This document shows positions 1 to 6,772 of a DNA stretch of 16,454 nucleotides, piece by piece. Numbering within the stretch: the stretch's first letter is position 1; each line of letters opens with the position of its first letter. This DNA comes from Bifidobacteriaceae bacterium (GTDB lineage: Bacteria > Actinomycetota > Actinomycetes > Actinomycetales > WQXJ01). The stretch is from contig JAITIG010000014.1 in the NCBI GenBank assembly GCA_031279575.1, positions 1 through 16,454 of the forward strand, in the 5' to 3' direction. The translations under genes were made by a program, and so were the position numbers. The notes under the pieces are model-generated. The model was not told the origin of the DNA and searched no databases. It saw only the letters and a list, made by a program, of their open reading frames with translations.

Positions 1-2430
1 GCCGATGCCGTCGGGACCCTGCGGATCGACTGGGGGGACGGCACCGCCTCCAACCCGTCCCCGGCGGCGCCAGGCGAACTCACCTCGTACTACCACACCT
101 ACGGGGACAACGGCGTATACACCATCGCCGTGACGGGCGCCGATGTCTACGGCCGGGCCATCATCCCCACCGGCGGCGCCGTGACCGTCTCCAACAAGAA
201 TCCGTCAGTCAGCCTGGCAGCCAAGTTCGATGTCTTCACCCCGGCGGCGTGGAATCCGACTGTTTCGATCTCGGATGCCGCGGGGGACACGCCCACGCTG
301 TTGTGCGCCTGGGATTACGGGGACGGGGACCAAGCCAGCGGCCCCTGCTCCACCCGCGCCATCTGGCAACCTCACCAGTACACCGAGCTGGGCGTTTACA
401 CCGCCACGCTGACAGTCACGGACAAAGACGGCGGGCAGGTCGAAGCCACCACCAGCGTGTCCGCCAAGTCCAGCCATTATGTGAACCTCTACCCGGTGGC
501 GGGCACCGCCAGCGCCGCAGAGGTCACCATGCGGCTGAAAGTCTGGGACTGGGCCACTTGGACCGAAGCCGCGGGCGTCGAGGTGGAGGTCTCGGTTGGC
601 GCGACCGTTTTCAAGGTCGCAACCGATTCTGACGGCTTGGCCGAGGTCCGCGTGCCGCGCCTGGCCGGCCAACCGGTCGAGGCCAACGTCACCAACGTGC
701 CGGGCGCCACCGCCTGGCTGGGCAGCGACTCGAACGACTTGTCGATGCTGGGCAAACCGCAAGTCGACGTGCTGTTCCTGGTGGACGATTCAGGTTCGAT
801 GTCTGGCGCCCAAGAGGGCGTGCGCAACAACATCGACTTCATCGCCGACCAGTTGGGCGCCGCCCTGGATTACCAAATCGGCATCCAGCCGCTCAACATT
901 TGGGCCTCGGGCACCCTCGGGCCCAGGATTTACCTCCCCGCCACCGATTCGCTGCCCTGGGTGCATGAGGCGGTTAGCCGCCTCAGTGTCAATCCCGGCG
1001 GCGAATTGGGGGTGGACTCGATTGTCAACGCCTTTGATTCCAGGCTAGGGCTGCGCGCCGAGGCCGCCAGCTGCCTGGTGCTGGTCGCGGACGAGCCGAC
1101 GCAGGCGGAACACCACACCGTGGCGGAGGCCGCGCAGGCTTTGGCGGACAACGACGCCACGCTCTACTCGGTTGTGCCGCTGAGGAATACGGCCGGCAAT
1201 GAGGCATACCGGGACATGGCGCGAGACAGCGGCGGCGGGGTCTTCGAATTCGACGACTTTGTGGAAGACCCCCAGCCGGTGCTCGAAGTCCTCATGAATG
1301 GCTGCATGGCCAGCGTGACGCAGCGCCCGGACCTGGCGGTGAGCGTCGATGACGGCCTTGCGGAGGTGGCCTTGAACGGCGCCAGCACCCACACCGTGAC
1401 CGTGGCCAACAACGGGCTGGTCGGGGCCACCGGGGTTGAACTGGAGTTGGCCCTGGGCGGCCCGGCGGCCCCTGGGGCCATCAGCGGCGGCGGTTCGGCC
1501 GCGGCGCAGGCGGGCGGCGGCTATTTGGTGACCTGGCCGCCGTTCAGCTTGGCCGCGGGGGCGACAACCAGCTTCACGGTGACCTGGTCGCCGGCGGCGG
1601 CGGCGGTGGTTGGCGACGAGGTTGAGGCCGTGGCCGCAGTCGGCGACGACGGCGCCAACGGGGCCGATCTGACACCCGCCAACAACCAGGATTCGGACAC
1701 CACCCTGATTGCCGCCGCCGGCCAGTTGGTGTTGGTGGTTTACACCGACGATGACGCCGCGGGCGCTGCGGTCCAGCCGCTTGCCGGCGCCCGGACGGTG
1801 TTGGTGGGGGACAGTTTGGCCGCGGTCGGCTTCACCGAGGCCGAGGCGCGGGCGGGCATCCCGGCGGGCTACGAGTTCGCCTCGCTGGACAACGTGGCCG
1901 CCTTTGACGACGATGCCGCCACCACGCAGCTGATCACGGTGCATTTGAACCACCGCCACACGGTGACGCCTCTGCCGGTGAGCCGCACCATCACTTACAC
2001 CGGCGCGGGCGAGGCCACCCCGGATGAGGTGGTCCATGAGGTGGTGTGGTACGCCGACACCGACGAGGCCACCGGCGAGACCCTGTACTGGTCGACCGAA
2101 GGCTACCCGGAGGTTGCCTCCCCGGATGTGGACGGCCACACGGTGTCGCATCCGGTGGTCGGCTCCACGGCCCCGGTGGGCGCCTCCCGCTTGCGCCCGG
2201 AGGACACCGAGGTGGTGGTCCACTACACGCCGCAAGACTCCTCCACCCCGGCTCTCACCACCACTGCGACGCCGGTCCCGGCCGCGGCGGCGCCGGTGGC
2301 GACTTCCTCGGCCAGCCTGCCTGTCTCGGGCCCAGTGGTGGACTTGAGGTGGATGGTGTGGCTGGCTTTGGCGGTGACAGCCGGCGGCCTGTGGCTCAGG
2401 CGCCTGGGCCGCCGCGTCCAGGCGGGCTAA
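1..2430 (+). CDS. Wall-anchored multidomain adhesin (PKD-VWA-DUF11-MucBP/Mub, LPVSG), 5' partial
   Basis: Only the C-terminal 809 residues are visible; the frame is open at base 1, so the start lies upstream. Numbering residues from base 1: two PKD-type modules (about 1-155, with the WGDG and YGDGD turns), an Ig-like stretch (156-250), and a von Willebrand A domain (about 253-440) with the MIDAS metal site in VDDSGSMSG. A DUF11/CARDB-like domain follows (about 441-573), then a MucBP-like module ending VHLNHRH (about 574-650) and a Mub_B2-like module (about 650-742). A Thr/Pro/Ala linker leads to the sorting signal LPVSG (773-777), a hydrophobic segment and a basic tail RRLGRR. In known families a sortase cleaves such a signal and links the protein to peptidoglycan; Ser in place of Thr is a variant. 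Mub modules bind mucus glycoproteins in lactobacilli, so a surface adhesin role is inferred. No SD or start can be judged. Confidence 0.88.
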   Translation, partial: ADAVGTLRIDWGDGTASNPSPAAPGELTSYYHTYGDNGVYTIAVTGADVYGRAIIPTGGAVTVSNKNPSVSLAAKFDVFTPAAWNPTVSISDAAGDTPTLLCAWDYGDGDQASGPCSTRAIWQPHQYTELGVYTATLTVTDKDGGQVEATTSVSAKSSHYVNLYPVAGTASAAEVTMRLKVWDWATWTEAAGVEVEVSVGATVFKVATDSDGLAEVRVPRLAGQPVEANVTNVPGATAWLGSDSNDLSMLGKPQVDVLFLVDDSGSMSGAQEGVRNNIDFIADQLGAALDYQIGIQPLNIWASGTLGPRIYLPATDSLPWVHEAVSRLSVNPGGELGVDSIVNAFDSRLGLRAEAASCLVLVADEPTQAEHHTVAEAAQALADNDATLYSVVPLRNTAGNEAYRDMARDSGGGVFEFDDFVEDPQPVLEVLMNGCMASVTQRPDLAVSVDDGLAEVALNGASTHTVTVANNGLVGATGVELELALGGPAAPGAISGGGSAAAQAGGGYLVTWPPFSLAAGATTSFTVTWSPAAAAVVGDEVEAVAAVGDDGANGADLTPANNQDSDTTLIAAAGQLVLVVYTDDDAAGAAVQPLAGARTVLVGDSLAAVGFTEAEARAGIPAGYEFASLDNVAAFDDDAATTQLITVHLNHRHTVTPLPVSRTITYTGAGEATPDEVVHEVVWYADTDEATGETLYWSTEGYPEVASPDVDGHTVSHPVVGSTAPVGASRLRPEDTEVVVHYTPQDSSTPALTTTATPVPAAAAPVATSSASLPVSGPVVDLRWMVWLALAVTAGGLWLRRLGRRVQAG

Positions 2431-2532
2431 GCCGCCGCCTCCAGGCGGACACTAAGCCGCCGCGTCCAGGCGGGCTAACAGGCGGGCTAAGCGGCCGCGT
2501 CCAGGCGGGCTAACAGGGGGCTAACAGGCGGG
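2409..2532. repeat. Degenerate tandem repeat copying the adhesin gene's 3' end and stop codon
   Basis: The last codons of the adhesin gene (ccgcgtccaggcgggctaa) recur downstream: near-copies end at 2455 and 2513 and an exact copy spans 2456-2478, with shorter ggcgggctaa or gggggctaa fragments at 2479-2490 and 2514-2524. Each copy brings a TAA; six TAA triplets (2428, 2453, 2476, 2488, 2511, 2522) cover all three forward frames. Adjoining copies can pair across the junction (ggcgg...ccgcc around ctaag), so RNA hairpins are possible, but there is no T-run of a classical intrinsic terminator. Slippage duplication is the simplest origin. Confidence 0.85.
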
Positions 2533-2567
2533 CCCGGCCAGCCTGCCTGGCGACCCGGGCGGGGGGC

Positions 2568-2573
2568 TAGGCT
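2568..2573 (+). promoter_or_regulatory. Possible -10 box (TAGGCT) of a leaderless promoter
   Basis: TAGGCT matches the actinobacterial TANNNT -10 pattern and ends 5 nt before the GTG at 2579. A transcript would start at or next to the start codon. No -35 match was seen at the expected distance and no convincing Shine-Dalgarno at normal spacing. Inferred from position only. Confidence 0.35.
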
Positions 2574-2578
2574 GGTCC

Positions 2579-4420
2579 GTGTCTCCGACAACCCCCGACC
2601 CGGGCGGCAAGCCGCCTTTCGCCTCGGCTAGCGGCGAACCGGCTGGGCCACCCCGCCTGGGGCCGGACTTTAGCCCGATGCCGCTCCAAGGCCCCGCCGC
2701 CCGCCCGGCCGCGCCAAGCGGCCCAGCCGGCGGGGCCGCCCCACCGGCTGGCGGCGATCCAGCCCAGGGCGCCGCCTCCGCCCCGCGCCCGGGGCCCAGG
2801 CGGCGCCGGCCGGCGCGGTGGGCGGTCGGCATCGTCGCCGGGGGGGTGGCTGGGCTGCTGGCGGTGGGCGGGGCGGTGTGGTGGCTGGCGCCCAAACCCC
2901 AAGGCGCCGAGGACCTCAACCGCGCGCCCGACCTGCTTGAACTGCCCGCCCTGGGCCCGGCCATCACCCTGGACGGGCTGGTGGCGGGGAACTTTGACCA
3001 GACAGGGTTCTTGGACCTGGTGGATGGGGAAATCGGCTTCGCCTACGGCCTGCCGGCCGAGCACGGCCTGTGGTATGAGGGCTACGCCGAGGAGCGCGCC
3101 CAAGGCGAAGCCGACGCCGCCCGCCTCGACCAAGCCAACCAGGAGTACAACTCTTGCCTGGACCAAGGCGAACCGCCGCAAGACCAGTCCGGCTGCGCCA
3201 GCCCCGAGGCCGCCGACTACCAGGCCTATCCGGGCAGCGAACCGGGCCACCAAGCCTATTGGGACGGCTTTTGGGGCGGCGTCCCAACGGCCACGCCGGA
3301 GAACTCGCCGGACTCGCTGGCCGCCATCGCCGCCTTCGACCTGGACAGCGGCGAGCCCCTGTGGCAACTCGACCTCGAGGCGGAACTCGGGCTCGAGCGC
3401 CGCAACGGCCATGTCGCCCCGACAGTGCTGGCAATCGGCAGCCAGGCTTTCGCGGTGGTCGCCAGCCAAACCTGGGACAGCGGCGGCCAACAGGTGCTGG
3501 CCACCACCGACCGGTCTGGGAAAATCCTGGCCCGCCAAGTCCACCGCGGCCCCGCCTGGACCGCCACCGCGGCCGGGGACCGCGTCATCTGGGAGACGGT
3601 TGGGGAAATGATCGCCGCCTACACGGTCGAAGACCTGGCCACACCGGTCTGGCAGCACGCCCAAACTGAGGCCCTGGCGGCCTACCAGACCTTCAACGAC
3701 ACCACCGGCGCCCATTTGATTCTGACCGAGACGGGGTTGGTGGACGCCATCAGCGGCCAAAGGCTGCCCTTCGGCCAGGACTCCGGGGAGGGCTCAGGGG
3801 TTTGGTACCAATTCGCCCACGGCGGCCAGGACGCCCTGTTCCGCATCGACCAGACCCGCCAAACCCTGACCCGGGTGGACCTGGCCTCCGGCGAGGCCCT
3901 GTGGGACACCGCTTGGTCGCTTGACCAGGACGTGGCTGTGGGGCTTTACATCGCCGGCGGCGATTTGGCGGTCCTGGGGGCCCACGCCGCCGACGCGCCA
4001 GCCGGCCTCAGCCTGGCAGACGCCCGCAGCGGCAAAGTCCGGCGCCTTGACACCAGCCAGGCGCTGGACTACTGGGTGGCCGGCCCCACCACCGGCTGCC
4101 TGATTGCCCAGCAGTACCCCGATTGGTATTGCGTCGATTGGCAAACCCTGCAGGCCAACGCCATCAGCCTGCCCACCTGGGACGGCGCTTGGCTCGCCTT
4201 GGGCCAGCGCCTGGTCTACCTGGCGGGCGCGGAGTGCCGCCTGACCGCCTTTGACACCGAGCCCAAGTTGGCCCAAGCCTGGTCTTTGGCAATTCCGCCG
4301 CCGGGCCAGGACAGCTGCGGCGCGGGCGACCTGTCGCTCGATTGGGCCGGCGGGCGCCTGTTCGCCTTGACCTACGGCTACGACGGCAGCGCGAGCCTGA
4401 CCGAGCTGCGCCCCAACTAG
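2579..4420 (+). CDS. Membrane-anchored PQQ-like beta-propeller protein
   Basis: 613 residues from a GTG start. The first ~80 residues are Pro/Ala/Gly-rich and end in the basic cluster RPGPRRRRPAR. One transmembrane helix follows (about 81-103, WAVGIVAGGVAGLLAVGGAV), so the rest should lie outside the membrane. Residues about 110-613 look like a PQQ/WD40-type propeller: repeated short strands such as AAFDLDSGEPLWQLDL and VDLASGEALWDTAW match the 'D..tG...W' blade signature. A Tyr/Gln/Glu-rich insertion with Cys193 and Cys206 (about 164-240) interrupts the first blades. Enzymatic PQQ binding is not supported; in actinobacteria such proteins usually have no known substrate. It lies between two surface-protein genes, which fits an envelope role. 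Exact function unknown. Confidence 0.85.
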   Translation: MSPTTPDPGGKPPFASASGEPAGPPRLGPDFSPMPLQGPAARPAAPSGPAGGAAPPAGGDPAQGAASAPRPGPRRRRPARWAVGIVAGGVAGLLAVGGAVWWLAPKPQGAEDLNRAPDLLELPALGPAITLDGLVAGNFDQTGFLDLVDGEIGFAYGLPAEHGLWYEGYAEERAQGEADAARLDQANQEYNSCLDQGEPPQDQSGCASPEAADYQAYPGSEPGHQAYWDGFWGGVPTATPENSPDSLAAIAAFDLDSGEPLWQLDLEAELGLERRNGHVAPTVLAIGSQAFAVVASQTWDSGGQQVLATTDRSGKILARQVHRGPAWTATAAGDRVIWETVGEMIAAYTVEDLATPVWQHAQTEALAAYQTFNDTTGAHLILTETGLVDAISGQRLPFGQDSGEGSGVWYQFAHGGQDALFRIDQTRQTLTRVDLASGEALWDTAWSLDQDVAVGLYIAGGDLAVLGAHAADAPAGLSLADARSGKVRRLDTSQALDYWVAGPTTGCLIAQQYPDWYCVDWQTLQANAISLPTWDGAWLALGQRLVYLAGAECRLTAFDTEPKLAQAWSLAIPPPGQDSCGAGDLSLDWAGGRLFALTYGYDGSASLTELRPN

Positions 4421-4459
4421 CCCGGCGGCCACCGCGCGCCGGCCGGGCGCGCTGTCCGT

Positions 4460-4465
4460 TACCAT
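4460..4465 (+). promoter_or_regulatory. Possible -10 box (TACCAT) of a leaderless promoter
   Basis: TACCAT fits TANNNT and ends 7 nt before the ATG at 4473, which would put the transcription start at 4472-4473. The 52-nt gap after the upstream stop holds no Shine-Dalgarno at normal spacing and no clear -35. Leaderless expression is an inference. Confidence 0.4.
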
Positions 4466-4472
4466 TCTGAGA

Positions 4473-5738
4473 ATGCGGTTTGCCCCCCGGCTCGCCTCCC
4501 TGCTGGCCGTCGCGCTGGTGGCGGGCGCCGCCCTGGGCGTCGAAGCCGATTGGGCTTTGGGCCGCCCCGCGCCGCCGCCCGATGCCGCCGGGCCGCCCCC
4601 CACCGTCACCGCCACCCCCCAGCCGACGGCGGCCAAGAGCGCCCCGCCCGCCGCCATCGAGCAGCTGACCGTGACGCTGGCCTTTGGCGGGGACCTGCTG
4701 ACCCACCAGCCCGTCAACCGCTCGGCCGCCGCCGGCGGCGACTACGATTTCACCCCCTTGCTGGCTGGGGTGGACCCATGGATCCAGGGGGCCGATTTGG
4801 CGATCTGCCAACTGGAGGTGCCGTTGGCGCCGCCCGGCCAGGCGCCCACAGGCTACCCGCTGTTCGCCGCCCCTGCGGCGCTGGCGCGCGACCTGGCGGA
4901 GCAGGGCTGGGACGGCTGCACCACGTCATCGAACCACTCGCTGGACCAGGGCTGGGCCGGGGTGCGCCACACCATTGAAACCCTGACCGCCAACGGCCTG
5001 GGCTACGCCGGCACGGCGCTGAGCGCGGCCGACTCGGAGCTGCCGCAGCTTTACCGCCTGACCTTGGGGGCGGAGTCGATCACGGTGGCGCACATCGCGT
5101 TCACCTACGGCACCAACGGCTTGCCGCTGCCGGCCGGGCAGCCCTGGTGCGTCAACACGCCGATCGCGCTCGACCGGGTGGTGGCGCAGGCGGCGGCGGC
5201 GCGGGCGGCCGGGGCGGACATTGTGGTGGCGGCCATCCACGCCGGGGTGGAGTACCGCACCACGCCGACGGCCGAGCAGCGCGAGATTGCCCAGCGCCTG
5301 GCCGCCTCGGGGCTGATCGACGCCATGATAGGCGACCACCCGCATGTGGCCGAGCCGATTGAGCTGGTGCCCGGCGGGGTGGACGGCAACGGCATGTGGA
5401 CCATCTACTCGATGGGCAACTTCTTGTCCAACCAGACCGATGCCGTGGTGGGACCGAACACGGACACCGGCGCGGTGGTCTACCTGACCGCCGCCAAAGG
5501 GCCTGCCGGCGCCGCTGTCACGGCGATGACCTGGGCGGGTGTGACGGTGGACGCCGCCCACGGCCACCGCGTCCAGATGCTGCAGGACGCGACCGCCGAG
5601 GGTTCGCTGGGCCAGCTCGGCGCCGATGCCGTGGCCTTGCGCTACGGGCGCCTGCGGGACATCTTGGGCGCCGCCCCCGAGCAGTTGGCGCCGCCCGAGC
5701 CTTCCGGCGCCGCCCTGGAGGTCCTCCCCCGCGGCTGA
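4473..5738 (+). CDS. Exported CapA-family protein (metallophosphatase fold)
   Basis: 421 residues. The N-terminus (MRFAPR, then LASLLAVALVAGAALG) is a signal peptide or anchor, followed by a Pro/Ala/Thr linker to about residue 63. The CapA domain (about 65-360) shows FGGDLL (71-76), a QLE motif (113-115, usually NLE), SNHSLDQG (153-160), HAGVEY (256-261, often HWGxEY), GDHPHV (287-292) and YSMGNFLSN (312-320). The founding members CapA/PgsA take part in poly-gamma-glutamate capsule synthesis and fold like metallophosphatases, with the Asp/His/Asn motifs as metal ligands. Here there are no capB/capC-like neighbours, so polyglutamate synthesis is not supported and the substrate is unknown. The gene converges on dedA, with about 200 bp between the stops. 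Confidence 0.88.
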   Translation: MRFAPRLASLLAVALVAGAALGVEADWALGRPAPPPDAAGPPPTVTATPQPTAAKSAPPAAIEQLTVTLAFGGDLLTHQPVNRSAAAGGDYDFTPLLAGVDPWIQGADLAICQLEVPLAPPGQAPTGYPLFAAPAALARDLAEQGWDGCTTSSNHSLDQGWAGVRHTIETLTANGLGYAGTALSAADSELPQLYRLTLGAESITVAHIAFTYGTNGLPLPAGQPWCVNTPIALDRVVAQAAAARAAGADIVVAAIHAGVEYRTTPTAEQREIAQRLAASGLIDAMIGDHPHVAEPIELVPGGVDGNGMWTIYSMGNFLSNQTDAVVGPNTDTGAVVYLTAAKGPAGAAVTAMTWAGVTVDAAHGHRVQMLQDATAEGSLGQLGADAVALRYGRLRDILGAAPEQLAPPEPSGAALEVLPRG

Positions 5739-5830
5739 GCCCGCCGGCGGCCCCGGGCGGGGCGCCCCAGCGGCGGCCGCCGGCCGTCCGCGCCAAGCGG
5801 GGTCGCCAGCGGGCCGCGCCGGACCAACCG

Positions 5831-5963
5831 GGCGGGGCGCTTCAGGCGGGCGGCCCGGCCGGGTGGTTGGGCGGGGGGCTGGGGCGGCGGCTGGCCAGCG
5901 CGCCTCAGCAAGCCGGGCCACCGGGGCGGGGCGCTTCAGGCGGAGGGCTGGGCGGGGGGCTGG
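5831..5963. repeat. Direct repeat between convergent genes, echoing the dedA 3' end
   Basis: A perfect 19-bp repeat (ggcggggcgcttcaggcgg) lies at 5831-5849 and 5925-5943, 94 bp apart; the second copy contains the dedA stop codon (tca at 5936-5938, minus strand). A second repeat, tgggcggggggctggg or nearly so, follows each copy (5868-5883 and about 5949-5964). Downstream of dedA, its last codons and TGA are therefore partly repeated. The whole gap 5739-5935 is G+C-rich, includes the 12-bp palindrome cggcggccgccg at 5771-5782, and has no coding signal. Confidence 0.8.
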
Positions 5964-6772
5964 GCCGGCGCCACCTTGTCGTAGTGGCGGTTCAACAGCC
6001 ATTGGATGAGACTGCCCAGGGTGGCCGAGAACCCCACCCCGACCACCACCGCCAGCAGCGGGTTGTCGCCGCTGAGATGGCCGGCCGCGAACCCGATCCC
6101 AACCGCGTAGGCGGCCCAGCAGGCCGCCGCCGCCGAGTCGACCAGCGCAAAGCGCCGCAACGGGTAGCCAATGGTCCCCGCCGTCAAGTTCACCGCCACC
6201 CGCCCCACCGGGATGAACCGCGCCACCATCAGCAGCGGCACCGCCCCGCGCGCAAAGACCCGCCGCGCCCAGGCCAACGCCGTCTGCCCTTTGCGGCCGC
6301 GCAAAACCCGCCAGTTGGGGGCGTTGAACCAGCGCCCCAGTGTGAAGGCGATGCAGTCGCCGCTGACCGCCCCGGCCGCCGAGACCGCCCACAGCCCCAG
6401 CGCCCAGCCCCACACCGCGGCCGTGCCGGGGGCCGAGGCCGCGTGCGCCGCCGCCGTCGCCACAATCAGCGTCTCGGCCGGCACGGGCGGGAAGAAGCCG
6501 TCGATCACAGCCAGCAGGTAGCAGGCCACCACCGCCCAGGGCGATGCGGCCAGCCCGATTATCCGCTGGTTGACCTCGCGCCACAGCCCGGCCAGGCCGC
6601 CGCCCTCGCCCGCCGCCAGCGGTCCGGCCCCCTCCAGGCCGCCGCCCGCCAGTTGGCCGATGCCGTCCACCCCGGCCGCCAGCGCCCCAGGCAGCCCGCC
6701 TGGCGCCCCGCCCAGCAAATCAGCCGCCAACCAGCCTCCCGCCACCAGCCCGGCGGCCGCCCAAAGCCTCAT
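5936..6772 (-). CDS. DedA-family membrane protein (VTT/SNARE-associated domain)
   Basis: 278 residues. Several hydrophobic segments (about 3-20, 76-95, 115-146, 176-200, 207-232, 238-262) and the DedA signatures are visible: FFPPVPAE (93-100) with the conserved Glu100, and ARFIPVGRVAVNLTAG (184-199) with the Arg-x-Ile-Pro-x-x-Arg core. The family includes bacterial undecaprenyl-phosphate flippases (UptA/DedA) that recycle the lipid carrier for cell-wall synthesis, as well as members tied to membrane potential and drug resistance. Which one this is cannot be told from sequence. Its ATG (6770-6772) directly follows the glmM stop (6773-6775) with no spacer, so translation is probably coupled. 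The tail APAQPPAQPSA is low-complexity and is echoed downstream. Confidence 0.9.
   Translation of the reverse strand: MRLWAAAGLVAGGWLAADLLGGAPGGLPGALAAGVDGIGQLAGGGLEGAGPLAAGEGGGLAGLWREVNQRIIGLAASPWAVVACYLLAVIDGFFPPVPAETLIVATAAAHAASAPGTAAVWGWALGLWAVSAAGAVSGDCIAFTLGRWFNAPNWRVLRGRKGQTALAWARRVFARGAVPLLMVARFIPVGRVAVNLTAGTIGYPLRRFALVDSAAAACWAAYAVGIGFAAGHLSGDNPLLAVVVGVGFSATLGSLIQWLLNRHYDKVAPAQPPAQPSA

Noticed and set aside
2567..3760. Open frame of 397 codons opposite the propeller gene
   Set aside because: No recognisable domain; the sense frame has a transmembrane segment and blade repeats.
4421..4447. Hairpin cccggc/gccggg after the propeller gene as a terminator
   Set aside because: Only 6 bp with a 15-nt loop and no T-run; expected by chance at this G+C content.
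4926..6584. Open frame of 552 codons on the minus strand over the CapA and dedA genes
   Set aside because: It overlaps CapA in antisense and dedA in another frame; it has no motifs, while both real genes do.
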